Assembly (NCBI GenBank): GCA_900470805.1
Contig: UCCA01000010.1
Coordinates: 1 to 50,006 of the forward strand
Reading direction: 5' to 3'
Origin: Hyphomicrobiales bacterium
GTDB taxonomy: Bacteria > Pseudomonadota > Alphaproteobacteria > Rhizobiales > Rhizobiaceae
DNA length: 50,006 nt
How positions within the stretch are numbered: the stretch's first letter is position 1; each line of letters opens with the position of its first letter. A program made the position numbers and the translations under genes. This document shows positions 32,812-41,172 of this stretch, in pieces. The notes beneath the pieces were generated by a model. It was not told the DNA's origin, ran no database searches, and saw only the letters and a program-made list of their open reading frames with translations.

Positions 32812-34344
32812 CTAGCGCTTCAGTCTGAGACCGACGCCGGCTCGCCACTGTTGCGAGTCGGCGCCGACTTTTCTGGACGTCAGTTCGTAGCCGATGGTGC
32901 TCGTCAGATCGAGATAGCGGTTGATGTTCCAGGTCAGGCCGGCGCTGGTCGTGTAGACCGTTTCGTCGCTGGTCGGGCTATCCGACGGATAGTCGCGCAA
33001 GGTTATCCCACCCAGAAACGTCCCGACAAGGTTGTCGCGCAGCTGATGCGTCACGGTCGTGGTCATCGCGCGCGAGATATAGCCGGCTTCTCCCGCCGTC
33101 GTGGACGGCTGGATGCTTGTCTGAAGACCGAAATCGATATCCGTGCCCCGGAGCGGCGACCAGCGGACGCTGGCATCGACGACGGCTGCGTCGATATCGG
33201 ACAGTCGACTGTCGTCGAAGCGCGCGATCTCGTAACCGAGGCCGACTTCGCCCCGCAGCTTCTCGCCGAGATCGACTTCGACGCCAGCCTTGGCGCCGTA
33301 GGAATTGCCGGAGCGGCTATAGCCCTGGCTGTCTGTCGTCTCGTCATAGACGGTCTTGCCGACATTGGCCTCGATGAAGGGGATGAGCGCGGGTGACAGT
33401 TCGTAGCCGACGCGCCCGCGCAGCGTGCCTGATGTCTGGTTGCGGTCGCTGAGCGAAACGGTGGTGCCATCCGACAGCGTGGCGTCGGAATATATGCTGC
33501 GCGTCAGCTCGATCCCGGTGCTGCCGCGCAATATGCCGAAATCGCGCTCGATGGCGGCGCCGAGATTTAACTCCTGCACGGCCGATTGCCGGTCGGCGTT
33601 CTGGATCGCATTCGGATCATCGGTGTCCTGGCGGTAGTAGTGGTAGCCGCCGGTCAGATGGGCGGTCGTCTCTTCCGGCAGATCCAGCCTCAAGTCGCCG
33701 TCGATCCTGAAATCCGGCTGTTCCTCTCCTTCGCCGCTGACATTTTTCTGCCAGGCACCCTCGCTGGTGATCAGCAGCTGGTGCAGGCCCCAGTCGGAGG
33801 TCAGTGTCGTTTTCATGTCCGTTTCGAGAAAGGCGCGTGTCTCCTTGGTGCCGCCGTCCTTCTGCGTCTCGGTGTTGATGCTCTGGCTGACGGTCGGGCG
33901 CAGCACGAAGGTGCCGATGCGGATGCCCGGCGTCTCCTCGGTGGAGATATAGCTGTCCGGCTTGCGTGGACGACGCTCGTCGAGCGGTGCCTCGCGGGTG
34001 TTCAGCCGCATCGTGTCCTCGTCGAGGATCGAGCCGGTGGTTTCGTCGCTGGGTCGGTCGCCGTCGGAGGTCTTCCTGGCGGCGTAGGTGGTTGCTGCAG
34101 CCTCGTCGGCCGAGGTGGCGGTGCTCGGCACCGACGTGCCGTCATCGCTTTCGTCGCCGGTCGAATCGGGCGTGGCGATGTAGGCGGATTGCGCTGCGCG
34201 ATTGATTGACGTCGATGGCTGCGGCTGCGTCGATTGGGCAAATGCCTGCGGCGCCGCGAGAACGCTGCCGGCCAGCGCGATGGACACGGCAAAGCCGACC
34301 GCGCGGAGCGGTGTCAGGCTGCTCGTATATGTCCAGTGGTTCAT
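32812..34344 (-). CDS. Outer membrane beta-barrel protein (BBP2-like)
   Basis: A 510-residue outer membrane protein. The signal peptide ends near residue 36 (APQAFA|Q), followed by about 100 residues of Ser/Thr/Asp-rich linker. From about 140 onward alternating polar/aromatic strands (GIRIGTFVLRPTVSQSINTE, then YELSPALIPFIEANVGKTVY) lead to a C-terminus ending GVGLRLKR, typical of the beta-barrel porin 2 (BBP2_2) family. Such proteins are often linked to exopolysaccharide or adhesin export; the substrate is unknown. It neighbours galU, in keeping with an envelope role. Confidence 0.8.
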   Translation of the reverse strand: MNHWTYTSSLTPLRAVGFAVSIALAGSVLAAPQAFAQSTQPQPSTSINRAAQSAYIATPDSTGDESDDGTSVPSTATSADEAAATTYAARKTSDGDRPSDETTGSILDEDTMRLNTREAPLDERRPRKPDSYISTEETPGIRIGTFVLRPTVSQSINTETQKDGGTKETRAFLETDMKTTLTSDWGLHQLLITSEGAWQKNVSGEGEEQPDFRIDGDLRLDLPEETTAHLTGGYHYYRQDTDDPNAIQNADRQSAVQELNLGAAIERDFGILRGSTGIELTRSIYSDATLSDGTTVSLSDRNQTSGTLRGRVGYELSPALIPFIEANVGKTVYDETTDSQGYSRSGNSYGAKAGVEVDLGEKLRGEVGLGYEIARFDDSRLSDIDAAVVDASVRWSPLRGTDIDFGLQTSIQPSTTAGEAGYISRAMTTTVTHQLRDNLVGTFLGGITLRDYPSDSPTSDETVYTTSAGLTWNINRYLDLTSTIGYELTSRKVGADSQQWRAGVGLRLKR

Positions 34345-34480
34345 GTATCGGCGCTCGGCATGCTTCGAAGTGGTTACCCGAAGGTAAAGCCTCGTGGTTA
34401 AGCATTCGTTGCCAAGGCCCCGGATAGACGTCCATCAGCAGCCGGTGGACAGGATGCGAGAAAGCGGCTAACGGATTGCC

Positions 34481-35476
34481 ATGATCAAGAGAGCGGTAAA
34501 TCTCATCGAGAACGGCGTGCTCGAGTCGGCCAAGCGAACGCTCGGGACCGAAAGACGGGCGATGGAATCCCTAGAACGGGCTTTCGACGCCGATCTGGCC
34601 GGACCCTTCCTGCAGGCAGTCGAGCTGATCGGCGAACTATCGGGGCGGGTGATCGTCACCGGCGTCGGCAAGAGCGGCCATATCGGCGTGAAGATCGCCG
34701 CGACGCTGGCCTCCACCGGAACGCCTGCCTTCTTCATGCACGCGGCCGAAGCCAATCACGGCGATCTCGGCATGGTCGGCCGCGGCGATGCGGTGCTGGC
34801 GCTGTCGAAGGGCGGCGAGAGCGCAGAGCTTCGCAACATCATCGCCTATACCCGCCGCTTCTCGATTCCGTTGATCGCCATGACCTGCTCGGCCACCTCG
34901 TCGCTGGGGAAGGCGTCGGACGTCGTGCTGCTGATGCCGAACGAGGAGGAGGCCTGCCCGCACGGGCTGGCGCCGACGACTTCGACGCTGATGCAGCTTG
35001 CGATGGGCGATGCGCTGGCGATTTCGCTGTTGGAGGCGCGGGGCTTCACGGCGCGCGATTTCCACGTGTTCCATCCGGGCGGCAAGCTCGGCGCCGTGCT
35101 CAGCCACGTCGCCGATGTCATGCACACCGGCGAACGGGTGCCGCTGGTCGCAAAGGGCACGCCGCTGCCCGAGGCGATCTCGATCCTGTCGCGCAAGCAT
35201 TTCGGCTGCGTCGGCATTCTCGACGAGGACGGACGGCTTTGCGGCATCGTGACCGAGGGTGACTTGGCGCGCAACCTGACGCGCAACCTGTCGGAACTCA
35301 TCGTCGATGACATCATGACCCGGTCGCCGAAGACGGTGAAAGCCAATGTGCTGGCAACGGCCGCGCTGGCCTTGCTCGACAAGCATAGCATCGGCGCGTT
35401 GATCGTCGTCGATGACGACAATCGCCCGATCGGCCTTATCCACTTCCACGATCTGCTGAGGATCGGCGTCGCCTAA
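34481..35476 (+). CDS. kdsD: Arabinose-5-phosphate isomerase
   Basis: A 331-residue KpsF/KdsD/GutQ-family enzyme that interconverts ribulose-5-phosphate and arabinose-5-phosphate, the first step to KDO of lipopolysaccharide. The SIS domain (about 45-185) shows VIVTGVGKSGHIGVKIAATL, FMHAAEANHGDLGMVG and NEEEACPHGLAPTTSTL. Two CBS domains follow (about 210-325: DVMHTGERVPLV, then DIMTRSPKTV). It has no kdsB/kdsA neighbours. The start MIKRAVNLIE lies 136 bases from the divergent beta-barrel gene and has a weak ribosome site. Confidence 0.93.
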   Translation: MIKRAVNLIENGVLESAKRTLGTERRAMESLERAFDADLAGPFLQAVELIGELSGRVIVTGVGKSGHIGVKIAATLASTGTPAFFMHAAEANHGDLGMVGRGDAVLALSKGGESAELRNIIAYTRRFSIPLIAMTCSATSSLGKASDVVLLMPNEEEACPHGLAPTTSTLMQLAMGDALAISLLEARGFTARDFHVFHPGGKLGAVLSHVADVMHTGERVPLVAKGTPLPEAISILSRKHFGCVGILDEDGRLCGIVTEGDLARNLTRNLSELIVDDIMTRSPKTVKANVLATAALALLDKHSIGALIVVDDDNRPIGLIHFHDLLRIGVA

Positions 35477-35506
35477 TCCCGATGCGATCAGCGCAGGCTG
35501 ATCGGA

Positions 35507-35962
35507 TCAGGCCTGCTCTACCGTCAGGTCGCGGCCATTGCTCGCTATCACCTTCACCCTTGCGCCGACCGGCAGGTCCGGGCCGGTGACCTTCCACTGC
35601 GTGTCGTCGAGCTTGATGCGGCCATGGCCTTCGGTGATCGGTTCGGCCAGCGTAGCAGTTCGGCCGACGAGGCTGGCGCCGCGCTGGTTGAGGAAGGGTT
35701 CGTCGGTCTCACCATGATCGCGGGTGATCTTGCGGCCGATGAAGGTGGCGGCGACGGCGAAGGCGGCGAACAGGATCGCCTGCAGCTGCCAGACCCAGAA
35801 GGCGGCATCCCAGAAAAGCAGCGACAGCGCGCCGACGGCAATTGCCGCCAGACCGATCCAGACGAGGAAGAAGCCGGGCACCAGCATCTCGGCGGCGAGC
35901 AGCACGAGGCCTATCACCCACCAGCTCCACGGCCCCAGCTCCGATGTGATGGCTGACAGCAT
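35507..35962 (-). CDS. NfeD-family membrane protein
   Basis: A 151-residue short NfeD protein: three to four hydrophobic segments (about 12-80, WWVIGLVLLAAEMLVPGFFLVWIGLAA is typical) and a C-terminal soluble OB-fold (GRTATLAEPITEGHGRIKLDDTQWKV, then GARVKVIASNGRDLTVE). It follows the SPFH-domain gene with three bases between them, the classic NfeD/stomatin pair. The two are thought to act together in membrane quality control or microdomains. Confidence 0.9.
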   Translation of the reverse strand: MLSAITSELGPWSWWVIGLVLLAAEMLVPGFFLVWIGLAAIAVGALSLLFWDAAFWVWQLQAILFAAFAVAATFIGRKITRDHGETDEPFLNQRGASLVGRTATLAEPITEGHGRIKLDDTQWKVTGPDLPVGARVKVIASNGRDLTVEQA

Positions 35963-35965
35963 GGA

Positions 35966-36988
35966 TCAGCGCTCCGGGTTCTGGTTGAACGGATTGACCT
36001 GCGGCGTGGTGCGCGGCGCCGAAACCTGGCGCGGTGCCGGCGGGGCCGGGGACACCGGCGGATTGCCGCCGTCGCCGAAGACTTCGCGGGCGATGGCGCC
36101 GATGCCGCTCAGCGAGCCGAGGATGGCGGAGGCCTCGATCGGCATCAGCACGACCTTGGAATTGCTGGCCGAGCCGATCGCCGTCAGCGCCTCGGTGTAT
36201 TTCTGCGCCACGAAGTAGTTGATCGCCTGCACGTCGCCGGCGGCAATCGCTTCCGACACCATCTTCGTCGCCTTGGCTTCGGCCTCGGCCAGACGCTCGC
36301 GGGCTTCAGCATTGCGGAAGGCGGCTTCGCGCTGGCCTTCGGCCTGCAGGATCGCCGACTGCTTGGCGCCTTCGGCGCGCAGGATCTGGGCGTTTCTGGA
36401 GCCCTCGGCCTCGAGAACCTGGGCGCGCTTCTCGCGCTCAGCCTTCATCTGGCGGGCCATGGCATCGACGAGATCGCGCGGCGGCTGGATGTCCTTGATC
36501 TCGACGCGGGTGACCTTGATGCCCCAGGGCTGGACGGCGTCATCGACGACGCGCAGCAGGCGATCGTTGATCGCGTCGCGGTTGGAGAGCAACTCGTCGA
36601 GATCCATCGAGCCCATGACCGAGCGGATGTTGGTCATCGTCAGGTTGAGGATGGCATTTTCCAGGTTCGACACCTGGTAGGCTGCCTGGGCGGCGTTGAG
36701 GATCTGATAGAAGGAGACGGCGTCGGCGGAGACCGAGGCGTTGTCCTTGGTGATGACTTCCTGGGTCGGAACGTTCAACACCTGCTCCATCACGTTCATG
36801 CGGGCGCCGACGCGTTCGATGAAGGGGGTGATGATGTTGAGGCCGGGTCCGAGCGTCCGGGTGTAGCGGCCGAAGCGCTCCACCGTGTACTGATAGCCCT
36901 GCGGCACGGTCTTGATGCCGGCGAACAGCACCATGATGACGAAGACCACCAAAGCGATGACCACGATGTCGAAGCCGCCCAAAACCAT
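35966..36988 (-). CDS. SPFH/stomatin-like membrane protein (QmcA type)
   Basis: A 340-residue protein anchored by one N-terminal membrane segment ([19 protein letters not shown]). The SPFH domain is at about 20-190 ([39 protein letters not shown]). A charged Ala/Glu-rich coiled coil follows (about 185-250) and a Pro/Asn-rich tail ends the chain. Relatives form oligomeric rings around membrane proteases. ATG 36988 follows GGGGAGG; the TTG 15 bases upstream is not needed. It is the first gene of a two-gene operon with nfeD. Confidence 0.93.
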   Translation of the reverse strand: MVLGGFDIVVIALVVFVIMVLFAGIKTVPQGYQYTVERFGRYTRTLGPGLNIITPFIERVGARMNVMEQVLNVPTQEVITKDNASVSADAVSFYQILNAAQAAYQVSNLENAILNLTMTNIRSVMGSMDLDELLSNRDAINDRLLRVVDDAVQPWGIKVTRVEIKDIQPPRDLVDAMARQMKAEREKRAQVLEAEGSRNAQILRAEGAKQSAILQAEGQREAAFRNAEARERLAEAEAKATKMVSEAIAAGDVQAINYFVAQKYTEALTAIGSASNSKVVLMPIEASAILGSLSGIGAIAREVFGDGGNPPVSPAPPAPRQVSAPRTTPQVNPFNQNPER

Positions 36989-37146
36989 GAAATTCCTCCC
37001 CAAATCGAATCGAATGCATACACCTTAACCGAGACAATCCCGAAAGCCACGCTCTCAGGCTGCCGCGCCATGGTGTCACACCTCAAATATGGGGCTCCGA
37101 TTGGTTCTTCACAACGGGCGCCCTTTGGCCTAGAAGGCACGCCGTA

Positions 37147-37178
37147 TCCGGTCGCAGCCCACCCGGTCAAAACAAGGG
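37147..37178 (+). promoter_or_regulatory. preQ1-I riboswitch of the queC-queD-queE operon
   Basis: CCGG (37148-37151) pairs with CCGG (37163-37166) around a UCGCAG-type loop; the downstream CAAAACAAGGG (37168-37178) provides the A-rich strand and the P2 strand containing the ribosome site. This closely matches the Thermoanaerobacter tengcongensis preQ1-I aptamer, which has GGUCGCAG and CAAAACAAGGG at the same places. Ligand binding should hide AAGGG, nine bases before the queC ATG, and stop translation when preQ1 is abundant. Confidence 0.8.
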
Positions 37179-37187
37179 ATCTCAATC

Positions 37188-37895
37188 ATGAAGACTATCG
37201 TCATCTGCTCCGGCGGATTGGACTCCGTTTCGCTTGCCTACAAAATCGCAGCGGAACAACAGCTCATCGGCCTCATCTCCTTCGATTACGGCCAGCGTCA
37301 CCGCAAGGAACTGGACTATGCCGCCGCCTGCGCGATGAGGCTCGGCGTGCCGCACCAGATCATCGACATCCGGCCGATCGGCAGCCATCTCACCGGCTCG
37401 GCGTTGACCGACGACATCGACGTGCCCGACGGCCACTATGCCGAGGAGACCATGAAATCGACCGTGGTGCCGAACCGCAACGCCATCATGCTCGCCATCG
37501 CCTTCGGGCTTGCCGCCGCGCAAAAGGCGGATGCGGTGGCCGTTGCCGTGCATGGCGGCGACCACTTCATCTATCCGGATTGCCGGCCAGGCTTCATCGA
37601 TGCGTTTCAGACGATGCAGGATGCGGCGCTGGATGGCTATGCCAGCGTCAGGCTACAGGCGCCGTACGTCAACGTCAGCAAGGCGGATATCGTCACCGAC
37701 GGCGCGAAGCATGGGACGCCGTTTGCCGAGACGTGGTCCTGCTACAAGGGCGGGTTGCGCCATTGCGGGCGTTGCGGCACCTGCGTGGAGCGGCGCGAGG
37801 CGTTTCATCTGGCCGGCGTTGCGGATCCGACCGAGTATGACGATGCCGACTTCTGGAAGGCGGCGACCTCAGGCTTTTCGGCCACGGAGGTCTGA
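37188..37895 (+). CDS. queC: 7-cyano-7-deazaguanine synthase
   Basis: A 235-residue enzyme that converts 7-carboxy-7-deazaguanine to preQ0 with ATP and ammonia in queuosine biosynthesis. The PP-loop ATPase motif SGGLDS is at residues 9-14; the zinc-binding cysteines are in CYKGGLRHCGRCGTC. FDYGQRHRKE and NRNAIMLAIA are typical. It is first in queC-queD-queE and is controlled by the upstream preQ1-I riboswitch. The next gene begins three bases after its stop. Confidence 0.96.
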   Translation: MKTIVICSGGLDSVSLAYKIAAEQQLIGLISFDYGQRHRKELDYAAACAMRLGVPHQIIDIRPIGSHLTGSALTDDIDVPDGHYAEETMKSTVVPNRNAIMLAIAFGLAAAQKADAVAVAVHGGDHFIYPDCRPGFIDAFQTMQDAALDGYASVRLQAPYVNVSKADIVTDGAKHGTPFAETWSCYKGGLRHCGRCGTCVERREAFHLAGVADPTEYDDADFWKAATSGFSATEV

Positions 37896-37898
37896 GCC

Positions 37899-38255
37899 GT
37901 GTTCCGCATTACCAAGGAGTTCCACTTCTCCGCCTCGCACCAGCTGTCGCATCTGCCTGCCGATCATCAGTGCGCACGGCTGCACGGGCACAACTACATT
38001 GTCGTCGTCGAGCTTGCCGCCACCCAACTCAACGGCGACGGCTTCGTGCGCGATTATCACGAGCTAACGCCGCTGAAGCGGTATATCGACGAGCGTTTCG
38101 ACCACCGGCACCTGAACGAGGTGCTGGGGCATGAGCGGGTGACGTCGGAATATCTGGCGAAGCATTTCTATGACTGGTGCAAGGCGATCCTGCCGGAGAC
38201 GTCGGCCGTCAAGGTCAGCGAGACGCCGAAGACATGGGCGGAGTACCGGCCGTGA
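37899..38255 (+). CDS. queD: 6-carboxy-tetrahydropterin synthase
   Basis: A 118-residue QueD/PTPS-fold enzyme making 6-carboxy-5,6,7,8-tetrahydropterin from dihydroneopterin triphosphate. The zinc histidines are in HFSASHQL and RLHGHNY; the catalytic Cys precedes the latter ([10 protein letters not shown]), and DHRHLN supplies the Asp-His pair. It uses a GTG start (37899) three bases after queC. The queE start overlaps its stop by four bases (GTGA). Confidence 0.95.
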   Translation: MFRITKEFHFSASHQLSHLPADHQCARLHGHNYIVVVELAATQLNGDGFVRDYHELTPLKRYIDERFDHRHLNEVLGHERVTSEYLAKHFYDWCKAILPETSAVKVSETPKTWAEYRP

Positions 38256-38986
38256 GCGCGGCTCAGGAGAGGATCCGGATCAGCGAGATCTTCGGCCCGA
38301 CCATCCAGGGCGAGGGCATGCTGATCGGCCAGCCGACGGTCTTCGTGCGCACCGGTGGGTGCGATTATCGCTGTTCGTGGTGCGACACGCTGCATGCTGT
38401 CGACAGCGAGTATCGCGCCCAGTGGAAGCCGATGACGGCGCAGGCGATCTGGGAGGAGGTGCGCGAGCTCTCGGGCGGCAGCCCACTGATGGTCTCGCTT
38501 TCGGGCGGCAATCCGGCGATCCAGCCGCTGAAGCCGCTCATCCGGCGCGGCAAGAATGATGGCTATCGCTTCGCGATCGAGACGCAGGGCAGCGTCGCCC
38601 GTGACTGGTTCGCCGATCTCGACGTGCTGGTGCTTTCACCGAAGCCGCCGTCGAGCGGCATGGAGACGGACTGGGCGGCGTTCGCGGACTGTCTCGAGGC
38701 GGCCGGCAAGGCGCCGAGCATTGCGCTCAAGTTCGTGATCTTCGACGATGTGGACTATGATTTCGCCAAAGAGACGTCACTGCGCTATCCGGAACTGCCG
38801 GTCTATCTGCAGCCCGGCAACCACACCCCGCCGCCGCCTGACGATGACGATGCGCGCATCGATATGGACGGGATCATGGAGCGGATGCTGTGGCTGGTGG
38901 GGAAGGTGACCGAGGATCGCTGGTTTTCGGCGCGTGTGCTGCCGCAGCTGCATGTGCTGTTGTGGGGGAACCAGCGCGGGGTGTGA
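38252..38986 (+). CDS. queE: 7-carboxy-7-deazaguanine synthase (radical SAM)
   Basis: A 244-residue radical SAM enzyme that contracts 6-carboxytetrahydropterin to 7-carboxy-7-deazaguanine. The cluster motif is [14 protein letters not shown] (CxxxCxxC). [15 protein letters not shown] is the usual N-terminus and LSGGNPAIQ the SAM-binding strand. It starts at GTG 38252, overlapping the queD stop by four bases, so the operon is translationally coupled. A hairpin follows at 39061. Confidence 0.95.
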   Translation: MSAAQERIRISEIFGPTIQGEGMLIGQPTVFVRTGGCDYRCSWCDTLHAVDSEYRAQWKPMTAQAIWEEVRELSGGSPLMVSLSGGNPAIQPLKPLIRRGKNDGYRFAIETQGSVARDWFADLDVLVLSPKPPSSGMETDWAAFADCLEAAGKAPSIALKFVIFDDVDYDFAKETSLRYPELPVYLQPGNHTPPPPDDDDARIDMDGIMERMLWLVGKVTEDRWFSARVLPQLHVLLWGNQRGV

Positions 38987-39060
38987 AATATATTGCGATT
39001 ATCGCGAAACATCCTATTTTAAAGATAAGTGGATTGGGGTTCGTTCCTGGTCGGCGTCAT

Positions 39061-39081
39061 GGCCTCGGTTTATCCGGGGCC
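39061..39081 (+). terminator. Hairpin downstream of queE, weak terminator
   Basis: GGCCTCGG (39061-39068) and CCGGGGCC (39074-39081) make a stem with one mismatch, followed by TTTCGCTTT. The interrupted T run makes termination uncertain. Confidence 0.4.
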
Positions 39082-39089
39082 TTTCGCTT

Positions 39090-39860
39090 TCAAGGGAATA
39101 CCTTCATGCCATAGGGCCAGCCATGGCTATGCCCGCCCCTCCATATCTTAGGTTCAATAATATCGAAGGCGCGGTTCCTTTGGGCCTCACGCAGTATTCG
39201 CAAGCCGATCGGTCGGGCGATCAGGTCCGCCAATTGAAGTCCCGCGCTGTTTGCCTGCTTCGAGACGAAGACGATGTCGAAATCCGGCATGGCACCACCA
39301 GGGTCTTGCAAAGGATGGTGCCCGGCGACGATACGGCGGAATTCAAGCTCGAGTTCGCGATCCTCCTTGCCGCGTCCCGGTTTTTCTCGCGGGCTTCTGG
39401 ACTCGCAGACGATGTGGCATTCCTGCGCGCTTTCGCATTTGTGGCGCAGAAACTCCCGGGTCTTCTCCAAGCAAAAGAGTAGCGCAAGCTGATATGGATT
39501 TTCAGGGTGGACGTATTTGCGCTTCAGCGCATCCTTGCGAATGATGGCGGTGATGACCGTCATCGGCGTCTGCTCGAGTACGCCATTGAGGTCGCTCATG
39601 AAGCGTTCTCGGATATTGTCATAGTCTAGAAAGGCGAATGGGAAGCGTCGCTTGACGATATCGCTTTCGTGCAGGACATGGCTGTCATGGCCAAACCATC
39701 GAAACTTGAAGTTCTGAAGATCCCGGCTGGCGACCGCAGCATATTCGTTTTTGCGAAAGATACAGAACGCTAGCACGAAGATCGGATAGTTCTCGTCGAT
39801 AGACGTCAGGCTATGGTCGCCACTTTCATCGACGTAGACAACGTAATCGCTGAAAGCCAC
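39090..39860 (-). CDS. DUF3800 domain protein
   Basis: A 256-residue protein of the DUF3800 family, which has an RNase H-like fold. The family opening is clear: DYVVYVDESGDHSL, with Asp/Glu in VDESGD; TVITAIIRKD and VSKQANSAGLQLADLIARPIG near the end are also typical. Function is unknown in most members; many lie on mobile or defence islands. I chose GTG at 39860 (VAFSDY), with GGGGTGA about ten bases upstream; there is no in-frame ATG until residue 80 or so. Base composition is visibly more AT-rich than hemH and queE, suggesting acquisition. It ends 104 bases from hemH and has no partner gene. Confidence 0.7.
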   Translation of the reverse strand: MAFSDYVVYVDESGDHSLTSIDENYPIFVLAFCIFRKNEYAAVASRDLQNFKFRWFGHDSHVLHESDIVKRRFPFAFLDYDNIRERFMSDLNGVLEQTPMTVITAIIRKDALKRKYVHPENPYQLALLFCLEKTREFLRHKCESAQECHIVCESRSPREKPGRGKEDRELELEFRRIVAGHHPLQDPGGAMPDFDIVFVSKQANSAGLQLADLIARPIGLRILREAQRNRAFDIIEPKIWRGGHSHGWPYGMKVFP

Positions 39861-39964
39861 GGATTTGTCACCCCGGAGATTGCTATATGAGCAGCAATCT
39901 TCGCTGTATATCCGGATAAAATCCAGCGTTGTTTTCCGGTGGAATTTAGGTCTTTCGGTTGTGA

Positions 39965-41002
39965 TTACACCCAGCCCAGCAATTCCCGCCGCACCACCTT
40001 CTCCAGCACCATCATCCCATCCTCGCTGTCGTTCAGACACGGAATATGCGCGAACTTCTCGCCGCCGTTCTCGTGGAACGAATGCGCGGCCTGTTCGGCA
40101 ATCTCTTCCAGCGTCTCGAGACAATCCGATACGAAGCCGGGGTTCAGCACCGCGATGCGCTTGATGCCGTCCTTGCCGAGCTGTTCCACCGTCTTGTCCG
40201 TATAAGGCTGCAGCCACTCTTCCGGGCCGAAGCGGGACTGGAAGGTGATCATGAACTCGTCCTTCGACAGGCCGAGCTTTTCGCGCAGCAGGCGACCGGT
40301 CTTCTGACACTGGCAGTAGTAGGGGTCGCCCTTCTTGAAGTAGGACATGGGGATGCCGTGGAAGGAGGCGATGATCTTTTCCGGCTTCCAGTCCAGCGTC
40401 GCCAGATGCGTGGTGATCGAGTTGGCGAGCGCGGTGATGTAGGCGTCGTCGTCGTGGTAATCCGGCACGGTGCGCAACGCCGGTTGCCAGCGCATCTTCA
40501 GGAGGTGCTGGAAGGCCTTGTCGTTGACGGTCGCCGTGGTGGCGGCGGCATATTGCGGGTAGAGCGGAAAGAGCACGATGCGATCGCAGCCGTCCGCCTT
40601 CAGCGCGTCGATGCGTGAGGCGATCGACGGCGTGCCGTAGCGCATCGCCCAGTCGACCTTCACGTTGGGCAGGTCCTTCAGGCGCTCGGCCATCAGCTCG
40701 GACTGGCTGCGCGTGTAGGTGCGCAGATAGCTCTCGTTCTTGTCCTTGTTCCAGATCAGCTCGTAGGCCTTGCCGACCTTGCCGGGGCGGGTGTTCAGGA
40801 CGATTCCGAAGAGGATCGGGTACCACTTCCAGGGCGACCACTCGATGACGCGCCTGTCTGTCAGGAACTCCTTGAGATAGCGGCGCATCGAGGTGTAGTC
40901 GGTGCCATCGGGCGTGCCGAGGTTGACGAGGAGCACGCCGACCTTGCCGAACTTCACATCAGGATGCTCCGCCGGGCGGTGCGCGGTGTCAACGGTCGTC
41001 AT
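39965..41002 (-). CDS. hemH: Ferrochelatase
   Basis: A 345-residue enzyme inserting ferrous iron into protoporphyrin IX, the last step of haem synthesis. VGVLLVNLGTPDGTD is the family opening; the catalytic His lies in IIASFHGIPMSY and the acidic residues in GPEEWLQPYTD. FPLYPQYAAATT and PGFVSDCLETLEEI are conserved. It is a peripheral inner-membrane or soluble protein. The DUF3800 gene lies downstream in the same direction. Confidence 0.96.
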   Translation of the reverse strand: MTTVDTAHRPAEHPDVKFGKVGVLLVNLGTPDGTDYTSMRRYLKEFLTDRRVIEWSPWKWYPILFGIVLNTRPGKVGKAYELIWNKDKNESYLRTYTRSQSELMAERLKDLPNVKVDWAMRYGTPSIASRIDALKADGCDRIVLFPLYPQYAAATTATVNDKAFQHLLKMRWQPALRTVPDYHDDDAYITALANSITTHLATLDWKPEKIIASFHGIPMSYFKKGDPYYCQCQKTGRLLREKLGLSKDEFMITFQSRFGPEEWLQPYTDKTVEQLGKDGIKRIAVLNPGFVSDCLETLEEIAEQAAHSFHENGGEKFAHIPCLNDSEDGMMVLEKVVRRELLGWV

Positions 41003-41073
41003 CTAAACCTCAATGCTCGTCTTCTTTGGCCGATCATACGCAGCCCGGATACGATGGTTCACCCATATAGGAA

Positions 41074-41104
41074 TAAAAGCCGATCCGGGGAACCCCGAAC
41101 CGGC
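41074..41104 (-). terminator. Terminator of the nucleotidase gene
   Basis: On the minus strand a 12-base-pair stem (GCCGGTTCGGGG/CCCCGGATCGGC with two G-T pairs) is followed by TTTTATT, about 70 bases after the stop at 41173. Confidence 0.8.
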
Positions 41105-41172
41105 CTTTCTGCTTGGGACAAATCGTCTTACGCCGATCTGCGATGTCTGCGTTGCCGCTGTCCGGCTTCCCG

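Noticed and set aside
39861..40841. N-terminal extension of the DUF3800 frame through hemH
   Set aside because: It reads an alternate frame of hemH; the domain begins at the GTG near 39860.
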